From the NCBI GenBank assembly GCA_030386875.1, contig CM059566.1, forward strand, positions 37,112,068 to 37,176,067: a stretch of DNA of 64,000 bases, in the 5' to 3' direction. The DNA comes from Morinoia aosen. Lineage: Eukaryota; Arthropoda; Malacostraca; Amphipoda; Talitridae. The notes beneath the pieces are model-generated. The model was not told the origin of the DNA and ran no database searches. It saw nothing but the letters and a program-made list of their open reading frames with translations. Below, one piece after another: positions 26,443-38,297 of the stretch. The number at the start of each line of letters is the position of its first letter. The first letter of the stretch is position 1. The translations under genes and the position numbers were made by a program.

Positions 26443-26655
26443 GTAGGATACATGCAGTTCGGAACAGAATTACCTGAACCAGGAAAGGATACTCAGACTT
26501 CTTGCTCCCGGTCCCCTGCTTCCGTCTGTCTAACGTCGGCAGGCGCAGCGTGCTTCATGAACCAGCCGAGGTTTGGGCCAGCCGATTCCGGACGAACTTA
26601 CTGTGAAGTGCGAAGATATCTTGTGAATGTTGATCGTGTCACAGTTGAGCTCTGA
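26443..26655 (+). other. Candidate terminal exon, unrecognised
   Basis: A plausible acceptor (TTTTTCCTCTACCCAAGCAG, ending at 26442) opens onto a frame of about 70 codons that ends with TGA at 26653-26655. An ATG at 26452 lies in the same frame. The stretch is more GC-rich than the surrounding DNA. The peptide has five cysteines and reads P-A-D-S-G-R-T-Y-C-E-V near its end, but I recognise no family. It could be a host exon, a short gene or a chance frame; the evidence is weak. Confidence 0.2.
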
Positions 26656-27560
26656 CTTATACGTTCCATTTGTTTAAGCATATAATTTGATTAGTTTGAA
26701 ATAATTATATAATTATAATTAAAATTATTTTTAGGGTAAAATCATTCCTTTATTTTAATCATTCATTGGTTGTTTATGAGATTATACAATAGGGTTCTTC
26801 CACTCTTAATTTTTTAGTGAAGAATTAAAGATTTATTTCAATTTTTACTTTAATTGTCTTCGTGTGAAATGATTTATGCACTGTCGTCCTCTATTGTGTA
26901 CATGGATGAAGTGGACCACTTTTTTGTTGCAGGATTTGTTTGAATCACTGGTATTGAAACGTTTCACATTTACAGCGGTATACAGGTAAAATTCTGGTCG
27001 AAATATTTGTAGACCAGATTTTTTAATTTATTGCATATGACGTGCGAACGTTTGGAGTGTTGTTCTTCGCAAAACGTGTTCTCTTTTTGTTTTTTAAAGA
27101 AATAAAAATGTTTTGGGAAGTGATATTTTATCCCTCCGTCACAATGAAAATTCGAAAATTGTTGACCAACTTTGATCAGTCTGACCCCTACACGATGAAA
27201 TTTTTTCAGGTAGTTCGCCTATATTCAGAATCTGTGGTGTAAAAATTGCGAGCGGATAAAAAGGAATGGAAGTAGATGAACACTGCAAAGACAGCTGTCA
27301 TTAGCTCATTGGGCTGTCAAAGTTGTATTAAAACACTGAATAATAATCTGCATTAACGTGCTGTTGTCAGGAATATCCGTATACATTCCACTGATGGAAT
27401 ACAATAAGTGAAAATGATGAGCGTGAGCAGCGTAATGACTTTCATGCTTGCTGCTTAGCGGAGTAGAGGCTGTAAAACGAAAGACTAAGAACTTGATGCC
27501 CCCGAATTTGCGTAGCCAACGTTCTAAACATTCTAATGGGGCCTAAATCGAGAATCGCCA
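26656..27560. other. Non-coding stretch
   Basis: Very AT-rich, including an AT-only-like run near 26695-26730. No gene was recognised. Confidence 0.5.
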
Positions 27561-27591
27561 CATACACACACACATAACACACACACACACA

Positions 27592-27631
<40 letters not shown>
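27561..27631. repeat. CA dinucleotide microsatellite
   Basis: About 70 bases of (CA)n with interruptions (a TAA near 27575 and a CTC near 27592). The - strand frames rich in alternating Cys and Val that cross it are artefacts of the repeat. Confidence 0.97.
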
Positions 27632-27634
<3 letters not shown>

Positions 27635-27726
27635 GGAGACTGTTTATTCGCTCACAAGCAGCCACTCGTGGTGCCGGTCTGAGCACAGAGCGCGGCCATC
27701 TGATAATTTTTGTACTAAGATGAAGC

Positions 27727-27832
27727 AGATCCGCCGTCTTCTTCTGCCTCCCTGAGAAGCCCGAGCCGCTCAACCGGCCCCTAATTCCGCCTCATTTGCT
27801 TAATTCTTCATTAAACGCGCGTCTGGTTAATC
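27727..27832. repeat. Diverged duplicated element, copy 2
   Basis: This is the partner of 9407-9515. The core GCCTCATTTGCTTAATTCTT at 27789-27808 differs from copy 1 at one position, and the following CATTAAACGCGCGTC and GGTTAAT agree with small changes. It sits about 95 bases after the CA microsatellite. It may be part of an interspersed repeat or a conserved regulatory element. Confidence 0.55.
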
Positions 27833-30674
27833 TGATCCGCATTCGAGAGGCTTTTTCCCGCTCGTTTGTAATCTGAGAAGATATGAAATTTTTAGTAACA
27901 GGAACTGTTTCTCATTTGCATTTTGCTATGCTTTTTGTTTCGAATGTTGAATAAAGTTGTGTTTTGGTGGTGCGAACGAAACTATTTACTTTGATTTTTG
28001 AATGTTATTTCAGAAAGTCCATGTGTGGCTCTGGCAGCTGTGATACTAATTACTTAAAAACTAATTATGATGATAAAGAATCATTTTTAAACTAAGAAAA
28101 ATTACTGAAATATCCAAGTAATCAAGCAATTTTTAATAAATAAAAAGGTAACGAACAATTATTTGAAATTTAAATGTATAGAAAAATAAGAGAACAAGGA
28201 ATATCGTGTAAAATATTCACTATTAAAGTTAGATGTTTCATTTGTTGACTCATTATCAGCTGAGAAAGAAAAGATTGAAATTCGTTTGTCAAACAAAAGA
28301 GTAAAGTAAGATTAAACTTAAACACACAAAAAAAATTATGGGGAAAACCAAGTTCCTATTGGCTGTGGACAACTTAAGGGAGCTATAGGGGTTCTTTAAA
28401 ATTGGTTTTGTTCTAAGGAAAAGAAAAGATTCCAAATCCTTTAATTGCCGGGAAAATGATTGAGAATCCAAAACATTGAATGATTCAACCCAAGATATTG
28501 AAGAACTTTGTTATCAAATGATATATCACCCTCATCTGCTTGATCTTTTATAGCTGTGTGTGAAGGAGTTGGTATCATATTTTTAGTACTCTAACTTTGT
28601 CCAGATGTTGATGACAATCGTACAACCATTACCACTAGAGTATGGAAAGTTATCCCGAACTTCTGAGATTCACCTAATGCACACATGAATTTATATATTA
28701 ACGGGTCGTGCATCATAATACAGTTTTTACACAGAGAAAAATGAACTAATAGTTTTTAGAATGTCCGTAGAGTTTTAGAACAACATGTCAGCAGAATTTT
28801 ATCCGCCCAAAATTTTTCATTGCAAAGCTTAAGTTTCCTTCTACATTTTCTCCGCTTGATTTCAGAAGTATGTCACAAAGTCTGAGTGCTGGTTACAGTT
28901 TCATCTGAAGGTAAAAACCATTAAATTTTTAACTAGTAATTTGTCAATTTTGGAGTCCATGAGCACCGTGTAAAATTATTTCTATCACAGTAAAATTTTA
29001 GGAAAATAAATGCATCGTTTAATGGCCCATATGAGTTAGATGTTACAAGCACAGTACAACAGCGTTCTGGTAAAATTGAGTCTGATAACATAGCCCGAGT
29101 ACTTATAGAAATTATTGCCAAGATTTTTACAACAGTCCTTTTGAAAAATAGAGCGCTTAAAAATAAATCCTATTCTTATGCACTGAACTGACTAATATTG
29201 GAAGCTTATCTTTTTTTTCAGTATCCAATCCATCTTGGTTCTGATGTTGTATTATCTTAAAAAGAAGCATGTTTACGGAAAACATTTGAAAACTTGTCTT
29301 AAACATTCGTTCATTCACCCATGTTATCTCACTAATTCACATAAACACGTGAGAAAATGTTGTAAAAAGCGGGAGACTTGTTCCCAATCCCTCCTATTGT
29401 TGATTAAGCTTGTCATTGAACATAAAAAATTAGCTTAAAACAGATCATTTCGATAAAATTTTGAGCAATTTCCTAGAAAGGCCGAGTTTAACTCAATAAA
29501 TAGTCTTAGTACAGTAGCCATAGTCCGATGGTCTCAAGCAGCGAAATGTTAATTAAAAAGTTTTTACATCGAAATGTGAAATTGACCAGCATTTGGTACT
29601 TTGGTATTATTTTTAGTAAACTGATCTGAGTTTTAGAGCATGAATTCATTCATTGTAAGGGGAAATAAGACTGGGACGAAAAGTGTCGAAAAATTGAAAT
29701 TAGAGGTATTAGTTACCGAAAAAAATAGACCTTAAAGGGCACTTCAGTACGAAATCTGTGTGAATTTTAGGTAACCGCACTCGATACCTGTACAAGATTG
29801 TGAAGCCAGCAGCTTAGGGTAAATTTCAATTGAAATAGGTTTTCCTGACTTAAATTTTTGTACTAAACTGTTCGCCTTATCACCCACCTTCAAAGTTATT
29901 ATGTGAATAGGAGTAACGATATCTGAATATTTAGATCGATTCGATATCATGCGCAACTTACTGTTAAAATATGGAAACTTTGTCTGCGAAAAACACAACA
30001 CCTTGGTTGGGATTCGATTTTACATTTTTTTTTATTGGGTAAAGAAACGCTTTAGAAAGTTCAAAGCTATAAGAACGCAACAATGCTTGAGAATAAAATT
30101 CATTGTTAAAACCCGGTAAGTTTCTATAATTTAAACTTCTAACTTTAACAAAAGGCTATTCAAAAATTGAAAAATTCTATGCTATGCATATAATAAAAGT
30201 ATATGCCTACATTTTTGGCGTTTGTTAAAGCTTCTTTTTCTATATCATTCAATTGCTTTACTGAAAACTTTATTCCTTTGTGTTCCAAGCAATTGATAAG
30301 CGACCACACGGGGCATCCTATTGTTCTAATGAATGTTTCACAATACATTTCTTTCTGTGATATTTATGTAAAAAAATACTTGAAGAGTTAACATCTTTTG
30401 GAAAACTGGAAAATTGATTGCGATTGTTCAATTCGTCTTTTGCAGAAATGTTTAACATGCTTCATTGAAGACGATGTTAATTTGTGATATTTCAGTGCCA
30501 CTCATATTCAAAAAAATTAACGTGAAATCTAGCCGTTGAAAATCTTCCAGTTTCAGATTGTGTATTTTATAGCTTCAAGAACTTGAGCGTAGTTCAATTT
30601 TGGGGGTCTACGCGACCTACCGTTTATGCTACAGGGCCGATGATTGATTGTTGGTGGAAATGATTTAATACTAA
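27833..30674. other. Non-coding stretch
   Basis: AT-rich, no recognisable gene. The frames at 29744-30001 (-) and 30160-30391 (both strands) are short and not family-like. Confidence 0.5.
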
Positions 30675-30690
30675 TGCTAATTAATTAGCA
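30675..30690. promoter_or_regulatory. Perfect 16-bp palindrome, homeodomain dimer-like
   Basis: TGCTAATTAATTAGCA reads the same on both strands. Its core, TAAT-TA-ATTA, has the spacing of a paired-class homeodomain dimer site. A forkhead-like TGTTTAC follows at about 30694 and a second TAATTAGC at about 30710. The cluster would suit a developmental enhancer. This is motif-level inference only. Confidence 0.35.
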
Positions 30691-31054
30691 AATGTTTACC
30701 GTAGCTAAGTAATTAGCGGTCCCACTTGCAATATTCCGTACGCCACTTAAAGTTTAAGAAAGGAAATGTCAGCTCAAATCACACCTAATGTTAAAAAATA
30801 GTGTTCCTTAGAAATATGAGAATTAATTGTTCGAGACGTCCATAAATTCATGCATTCAGCTAAAACTAAACTATGTTTTTCTTGATTTTTATCATGATTA
30901 TCTAGATATGGATAGAATCTGATGATTATTTCTTGTTAATTCCTCTATACTGTCCTGACACTAGGTAATCGTTCAGTGTACCGGCAACAATTGTGTTTAT
31001 TCAGTGTAGAATTACATTTGAATGCGAGAGTATTTTGATAAGTTTCGGCGTTTT
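30691..31054. other. Non-coding stretch
   Basis: No gene or repeat was recognised apart from the TAAT motifs just after the palindrome. Confidence 0.5.
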
Positions 31055-31340
31055 TGCCCCCTGACCCATCAAATCATAAGAAATTAAAGTCTACTCACTC
31101 AATACTTCAGATCGGACACACTAAATATCGTTTTAGAAACTTGGCGTTCAAAAAGGGGTCTCTCAGATTCTCTTTATATGGTCCAAAGAACATTACTGGG
31201 CCCTGACCAATGAAAACCATAAAAAAATAACGTCTACTCACTAAAAAATTCAGATCGAACATGCTAAACATCCAATTTGAAAACTGAAGTACAATAAGGG
31301 GTCACTTATACTCAGATTCTTTTGATTTGGTCCAAGAAAA
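31055..31340. repeat. ~143-bp tandem duplication
   Basis: GTCTACTCACT occurs at 31089 and again at 31232. Around it, CCCTGACCCATCAA/CCCTGACCAATGAA, TTCAGATCG, AAGGGGTC, CTCAGATTCT and TGGTCCAA appear in the same order in both halves. The copies are diverged and non-coding. Confidence 0.85.
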
Positions 31341-34300
31341 TGACATATTTTCAATGTTCGTTGGCTAGACATGTAAGGGCTAATGGTGGAGAATGAATGT
31401 TTGGTACTACCTCTAAGCTGTGCTTTTTTTTCTCAGTAAACAGATTGAAAGGAATCCAGACCTCAAAGTTTGTATATTATTGAAGAACATTGTTAAGAAA
31501 CGCCTTGGAGGTGAAAATTTGTTGGAAAAAAGCTAATTGAATCAACGGCTCGTCTTTGCTGCGCTTGCGTGAAATTTGTGTTTTTGCTGTTCTCTTTTGT
31601 TTTTATCATAATCGTAAATTTTTTACACCACAACCAACCGGAGATGTACTTTCATAGGTCTCATTGATACGATTTTTTATTTTATCTATGCTATTTTTTT
31701 GGTGTCGTGGATACAATTTTTTTGTACATATTTTTTTATACTTAAATTTCTTTGAAAACACATTGACGCTAACAAATGCAACCTGCATCCACCTTTTCTA
31801 ATGCTGAAGAATACGAGTGTGTTCTATTATGTGGGGTGAAATACCAGCAATTGCTATCAAAAGTTCACTAGTAGCAAAATGAAGACAATTAATTCTCAAA
31901 ATGAAAAGTAAATTAATGAACTCAATTAATTCTCATCACGTCCCGAAAGCAATAAAAAATCCTTTCTTTCACTTAATTCCATCACGTAAATAACGATCTT
32001 CTTATATCTTGATTTGTAAAATGAGCCTCGGCGTGCACTGATCGGTGCAGTGTTGAAGTAATTGGATTTCATGTTTTTCTAACTATTTCGAAAGAAAAGC
32101 ATCTGAGCATTGTTTCACGGTGTGTGACGCGTAGTATTCTTGATTTATTCTCTTGAATATTGGCTACAAATCATCCTATTTTTACGATAAATCACTGGTT
32201 AACGGGATGTAATCAGATATAAAACTTCTAAACTCGTATGAAAATTTGACACTTGTATTTCTCCCCGCAGAATCATTCAGCTGCGACACACGAGATTCAC
32301 TCACCGCGGCGGCGGAGAGAAATTGAGAGCGTGTAAAATGCACACTTAGTGCTGAGAGTACTCTCATGTCGTGCAGCGCTTCTCTCTGCTGTCAAATTAG
32401 TGTCTTTTCTCGGCCGTGACATTTATTTTTGAAGCTTCTCGAAGATTTTTGAGGGAACATCTTTATTTTGCAGCGAATATCTGAATTTTTGCTCTGATGC
32501 GCGCAAAAAACTGAAAGGTTCATTTGGGTGGCGCGACTGAGGTCAATATTTGAACTGAAGACAACCTCCTGATTGAGACAAACACGACACAGCTTCCTGT
32601 CGTCCCTCAACGTTTCAGCTCGAGTTCACTTCGCTCGTGAACACGAATGTTATTTTGCGTCCATTGGAAAATTTGCTAAAACTCCATTAACTACTCCGGA
32701 ACTTAATCTCTGGAAAACTGAAATTCCGAAACTTCTATCTCATTTGACCAACAATTTTCATCGTTTTCAGCGAGCGAGATTGACTGCTGAAGAGTTTTTG
32801 AAGAGTCATTGACCGCCATTTGAAGTCGTGCTGGGAATCTCATTTAATTCAACAAACGAATAACACGATGCTTTCTTTCTTTGTACTCAGGAAATAGCGA
32901 GGTGTCTCGTTTTCCCGGTAGCTGGCGAGCGCCATCACCATACCCGACTCTGTCCGCAATTCTGTCACCAGAAAGACAAGCAGGGGACGTTCGGAGGCAG
33001 CCTCGGGCCGCGCCTCAATGCAATTGCAGCTGCAAAAAGATTCTTTAATTTGGTTTCCGCTGGGGAGTGTCAATTTAACGTAGAAAAAACACTGCCAACA
33101 CTCGCTCTCAATCGTAGCTTTGTGAAACAAATGTCTTCATTTGAACAGTTGTTGATGCTATGAATGCAGTTTTAGCTTCGGGTGTGAATACTGAGCGGAA
33201 TAATCCACTAGCGCTCCTTTTCATTCACGTAAAAATGTGGGCCACAGACTAAGAATAAATCCGCTTTTAATTTCAAATGAGACTTCATGGGTCTCCAAAA
33301 CAATTAGAATCCAGCTAAATTATCTGTTTAAACAAACATGTGACCCATTTACATTTTTTTATGACGTATTGTTGTACGGCGTGAATTTTTTCATTTTTCC
33401 GGAACATGACAGGTTCATTACAGCGCAGGTAATTTCGGGAGAGTCATCCTGCCTGCTCTTGATATGATCAAAGGCGCGCATCAAATTCTGCGAAAGCTTT
33501 CATGGCTCGATAATTAAATGGCTGTCACGAGAGCTGGGGCACTGCCAGTCAGTCACCGAGTCAGTCCGAATTGTAATGACGTTAACAAAATAAGTGTTGG
33601 GCAGATACCACAAAAATCGCACAGAAGCTCATTGTGTTTTGGCGGGGAAAGTTCAGAGCGACTTCAATGCCTCACCTGGGAGTGAGTGACTGCAGTGGAT
33701 GTATTCTGATAATCTTGCATCCATGCATTGAAGATTTTTAAAAATGGGATCTCTCTAATCGTATAGCATCCTTTTCTTCAGCGAATATTTGTGAGCAGAT
33801 AAAAACAAGAGAAATATTATCCAACACTTAGACCTGACCGTTCGAACAAGGAAAACAATGAGTTTTAATTCTCATGCTGTGTGATTGAACTTCAAATTAT
33901 CTCATACTATTTATTGAGAGTTAGTTTTACCTTATCTCTCTCTGTCCGTTTATGCTAATATTTAGTTAATTAGCCACTAAAATTTCCAAATTAGAGATAT
34001 TTTTTAAATATTATCCACAGTTGAGAAAAAACAGGTCTCAATCAAGATGTGAATAATTTTATTTTTTCTTTAAACTTCTGGCCAAGTAGTTTTCACACGT
34101 CGGCTGTAAATTTGAACGTACAATAGTTTCTGCTAGGCCAGATCACTCTATAACATGCTTCCAATTTCCAAGAAACTTTTGCCCAGAGTAGCTGTGATAC
34201 TTTGCACTCGTACTAATGTAATGTTTTTAGGATGCCATGCATTTGCTTGGTTCTTAAGTATTGAATTCTATGAAGTTAATTTTGTTTTAGGACTATATTT

Positions 34301-34547
34301 TGGATGAAACGTCTTGCTAAAATTGGATGAAACGTCTTGAAACGTCAGAGCAATTACTGCTCTGATTAATTACAGGAAGCTCAATTTTTACTCTTAAGTA
34401 TGAATTTCAAAACCTTTGCAAAATTCTATACAGATCAATCTTCATCAATGAACTTTCAGCACTAAGCCCAATGTTATTCTCAGTTTTCTGAACAGCCCAC
34501 ACTGAGCTGCAATCATGCTAGTTTCAGCTCGTGTCCAGCAAAGGGCG
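31341..34547. other. Non-coding stretch with possible regulatory patches
   Basis: No gene was recognised. CAATTAATTCTCA occurs twice, 37 bases apart (31886 and 31923). An acceptor-like TATTTCTCCCCGCAG ends near 32271 and leads into a GC-rich patch without a clear frame. A second GC-richer patch at 32900-33010 is open on the - strand (93 codons, 32849-33130) but is not family-like. Confidence 0.4.
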
Positions 34548-34664
34548 ATTTCGACCGTCATCATTACAGGTGCGCTTGCGGTCATTTTGTGGTGTATCAT
34601 GCCTTCGCGGCATCGGTACAAAATAATAGCAAGCATGCCCGCAGTGATGACCGCTGTAACAGTC
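34548..34664. other. Imperfect long inverted repeat (foldback)
   Basis: The sequence folds on itself around TTCGC at 34604-34608. ATGCC/GGCAT flank the loop. Further out, CATTTTGT pairs with ACAAAATA, CTTGC (34575-34579) with GCAAG (34629-34633), and CGTCATCATTACAGG with the complement of the GTGATGACC region. Arms of about 55 bases match at roughly two thirds of positions. This explains why both strands look open here. It could be a MITE relic, a foldback element or the source of a structured RNA. Confidence 0.55.
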
Positions 34665-35080
34665 CAGTGTATCACCTGCCTTACAAACCCTCGCTGCGCT
34701 CTTCATCTGCAGGAGGTGTAAACAAATGGCTGACGTCCGAGCGTGATGACGCGTGCTCAAAACCAGGAGCTCGATTTGGAGACAGTTCCCTTTGAAGAAA
34801 GCGGCTTCCGTTTGTCTTCAGTGCTGCTAATTTTTACCGATAGATGTACTCAATTTTAAAACGTGTCGTGTGATGTGCAATTCAGATGCTCTTTCACAGA
34901 AGATATGGAGAAGGAATGCGGATAATGCATCTCATTGTTGTCTCCAGTTGTAATTTAATAGGGACAACGGACTGTTTTATTTGCTCATATCTTTGCTAAT
35001 CTTACTCTCCAAAAAGCTGCAAAAGCAGTACCAATCACGCAGAAGAAATTCGATGAAGTAAAATTAAGGATTCCACAAAA
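34665..35080. other. Non-coding stretch
   Basis: No gene was recognised. The GC-rich flank of the foldback continues to about 34790 and then returns to AT-rich DNA. Confidence 0.45.
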
Positions 35081-35215
35081 TTAAGGATTGCACTGACATA
35101 CATAATTAATTTATTAGAGAATTCTCCGGAGAAGCAAAATTAAGGATTGCACTGACATACATAATTAATTTATTAGAGAATTCTCCGGTGAAGCAAAATT
35201 AAGGATTGCACTACG
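35081..35215. repeat. 59-bp tandem repeat, 2 copies plus partial
   Basis: TTAAGGATTGCACTGACATA starts at 35081 and again at 35140; a third, truncated TTAAGGATTGCACT starts at 35199. The two full units are identical over almost all of their length, differing by one base near the CTCCGG junction, so the duplication is recent. A short precursor-like fragment (AAATTAAGGATT) precedes it at 35061. Confidence 0.95.
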
Positions 35216-35298
35216 ATAATTGCTTTGTGATACAACTATAATAACAGCACGAGCCAAGTCTTGATAAGATCGAAGCTCCTCCGTTCGAGGTAAACAAG

Positions 35299-35676
35299 AT
35301 GAAGGCGCGCAGCAGCTTTGTCGATAAACATGGGATCCTAGAAACCGATATCATATTTGCAGCACTCGAGGCTGGCCGCATGGCCGCTCTTTTCTTGAAG
35401 CTATATTTTCTGAGCCACTGCACATCTGGGGTTCTCTTTCACTGGCCTCCGCCTGTTATTATGGTGGCGGTTTTTGTTGCGATGATCATATCAGCGGGCG
35501 ATACTGTTGTCTCTTTCGGGTCCCGGCCTTTGTTGGTGGGTCTGACGCGGCCACATTGTCTCTTGATACGAAACGGAAATGGAGCAAGTATTTTAATAAC
35601 AGGTTATTTATTTTATGCGTGGGCCTCATTCCGCTTTTCGAATCATGTGCCCATGAATGTTTCGAAGCAAGAATAA
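35299..35676 (+). CDS. Unrecognised 125-codon open frame (doubtful)
   Basis: This is the longest frame in the window that lies outside retrotransposons and satellites. It starts M-K-A-R-S-S-F-V-D-K, has a hydrophobic stretch in the middle (V-I-M-V-A-V-F-V-A-M-I-I), and ends shortly after an N-G-N-G-A-S segment. The region is more GC-rich than its surroundings, and part of the opposite strand is also open (35211-35423), so composition may explain it. I recognise no family and see no promoter or splice evidence. It could be a host exon, an old transposon fragment or chance. Confidence 0.15.
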   Translation: MKARSSFVDKHGILETDIIFAALEAGRMAALFLKLYFLSHCTSGVLFHWPPPVIMVAVFVAMIISAGDTVVSFGSRPLLVGLTRPHCLLIRNGNGASILITGYLFYAWASFRFSNHVPMNVSKQE

Positions 35677-37128
35677 TAAACCAAATTCGTGTTTTTGTCT
35701 CATAGGGATAGAAGAAAATTCATCATCCGCTGCGTTTCATTGTACGATGGACATCCCAAAAAAGTTTTGACGTTATAAGTACCCCCAAGCCATACTTATT
35801 TTTGATGCTCTAGGTCATACCACTTTTTTATAGGAATTAATAAATATAAGAGCATAATTGCTTGCAATGCAATTTATTATATTATGTTCCCTTTTACATA
35901 GAATAAGGATTCATACTGTAAATTTAAATGGTCATAAAATTATTACTTTTATCGCAAGGCGCGGGCTTTGAATATTAGGTGCAAAAAAATACATATATAT
36001 TTATACAAATATATGATGAATATTTTGAAAAGATTTACATATTTGTAAAAATATACATATACATACAAAGTATGTTATATTTTATGTATATGTATACAAA
36101 CATAATTTCGCAGAATGCCTATCTCAAGGTGCATATTTTTCTTCAGTATTTCTTAATGTTCTCTTAACTCAGGTTAACAAAAAAAGGTCATTTTAGTCAT
36201 TACATACATGGGCGCTACAACTAGACGAAAATGATATTTTTTCTTAGGATACCGTGATGAATTGTCATTATTAATATTTAATTACCTTATGATACATTGA
36301 TTGATAATATTAAAGTTGACAATGTTCAAGTTTTGGTTACTTTAGATTAGCGTTGGTGCCGTGGTCGGTGACAGACCCGCAGTTCAGTAATGGCTTCAAC
36401 GCCACCGTCGAAGCCTGAACTAATTTAGGCCGTCGAATTAGGAAGATTATTCCGGCCTCATGCCAGCTCTCGGGCGCCAACTCTGTTTATGGGTTGGAAT
36501 CAGCAGCTGAAAAGCTGACACTTTACTTCTTGAGTAAGTGCAACAAGTTTCTCCCCAAACTAGTAAATTGTTTGCTGCCCGAAAGCGTGACCTCAAAGTA
36601 AGAATGAATAATAAATTTTCAGGTCAATTAATCAGCCAGTCAATCGATTTCGTCACCTTTGAAAACACTTACCGTATCTGTTCTGTAGTTAACAGTAAAC
36701 TGCGGTAAAATTTTCAAGAAAGTGTGTTTTGACTTGAAATTAGCAGTATACACTCTCTAAAACAGTAATATCATCTTCACAATAAACACTTCAATTTTTA
36801 ACCTAAAATTTGGATTATCAATGATATTTCATTTTTTAATAACTTCTTTTGCTGCCTTATTTTCCAATTTTTCGACCTCGCGAAACTGTTCCAGTTCAAC
36901 ACGTGTTAAAATACGCAGATAATCAATTATCATATTTAAGAAAACACTAAATTTTTAAAATTATAAGTCTGTCAATCTCTAAAGGCATGTTTCGATGTTA
37001 CTAACATCATCTTCAGGCTGTAAAATAAGGATTTTTTTGCTGCTGTTAGTGTAAAACAACTTTTTGTCTAGTATTGTAATGGTCGTGTTGATTTAATAAA
37101 AGGGAATAAAATATCTCCTTAATTTAAA
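35677..37128. other. Non-coding stretch upstream of LINE element 1
   Basis: AT-rich. It contains an AT-only 13-bp inverted repeat (36053-36065 with 36083-36095) and a GC-richer patch at 36350-36500 with the stem-loop at 36381-36421. No 5' UTR or ORF1 of the LINE was found here, in line with 5' truncation of element 1. Confidence 0.5.
36381..36421. other. Bulged stem-loop
   Basis: AGTTCA (36381-36386) pairs with TGAACT (36416-36421), and GGCTTC (36392-36397) pairs with GAAGCC (36410-36415). A 5-base bulge lies on one side and the loop is 12 bases. It sits in the only GC-rich patch of this stretch; origin unknown. Confidence 0.55.
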
Positions 37129-38297
37129 ATGGAAGCAGCATTGAAAGCTGCCTCTAATTGTTGGCTAGACGACTCATCTAAAGACCTGATTCCAATTCAA
37201 AACTATTATAGCCATCATTCACTCCGTAGTAACAAACGTGGTGTTGGCATCAGTACGTACATGTCTAAACAAATATCTTCGAAAGTCATTTTAAGTGCAA
37301 CTATGAATCGTGAACATATTGAGATTTTATTTATAGAACTAACGAAAAATGATAAACGGATTATGCTTGGGACAGTATATATAGGCCCCCAACAGCTTGT
37401 AACGTCTCTTTCCTGAACGAGCTTCAAAGCATAATATCTCAGTTCAATAAGTCTCTATATAATGACATAATAATCTGCGGGGATTTCAGCTACGATCTTT
37501 TACAATATGATAGCTGTGAGCAAATCTCAAACTTCATAAATGTTTTTCAGTCTAGCTCCTTCCTTCCAATCATCACGAAACCTACACGTGTTGCTTCTGA
37601 ATCGGCTACGTTACTCGATAATATTTTTATGTTAGATCCGACTGATTCTCTTACCGGAATAATAACTTCTGACTTATCTGACCATTTCCCGGGGCTTCTC
37701 ATCAAGAAAAATGTCTATAGTCCTTGTACCAGCCCACAGGCTGATGCTTATTCATTTCGTTGTGTAAACGAACACAACTTGGGAACAATGCGAACTGTTC
37801 TAGAAGAATTAATGCCATCATTAGACATCTATGAACGGGACAATAATGCGATTAACATTGATGAAGCAATACTAAATTTAACTGAAATTATAGCGACCGC
37901 ATATAACCAGTGTTGTCCAATAATCACCCGCACAATTACGCCGAAAAATAGACAGAAGCCCTGGATTACTGAAGATATCGTGATCAATATAAAGAAACGT
38001 CAAGCGTACCTAGCCTTACTATACGAAGGGCGAATATCTAAAGTAACGTATAACAGATTCAGGAATCATGTGACAAATCAAATACGAACCTCAAAACGAG
38101 ACTACTTCACGCGCAAATTTACTGAATACAAAACTGATATTAAAAAACCTTGGCACCTGCTTAATTCATGCTATAAACCGAATGATAATACTACGAAAAC
38201 AATTGAGTCCGTCGTTCACGAAAATGTAAAATACCACGAGAAAAAAGGTATTGCAACTGTGTTTAACAAATTTTTTGTAAACATAGGAAAAATATAG
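37129..38297 (+). pseudogene. LINE 1 ORF2: APE-type endonuclease part
   Basis: The first frame (37129-37416) holds W-L-D-D-S and R-G-V-G-I-S-T-Y-M, which match the middle of APE-like endonucleases. Around 37385, at a run of C, the frame shifts by one base. The protein continues as C-G-D-F-S-Y-D-L (normally G-D-F-N), then T-K-P-T-R, A-T-L-L-D-N-I and the catalytic S-D-H-F motif at about 37680. The rest to 38297 is the linker between endonuclease and RT. A second frameshift lies in an A-run near 38285-38292, just before an in-frame TAG. The domain lacks its first ~40 residues, so no active enzyme is possible. Confidence 0.9.

Noticed and set aside
27442-27773. Cys/Val-repeat frames on the - strand
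   Set aside because: They are translation of the CA microsatellite.
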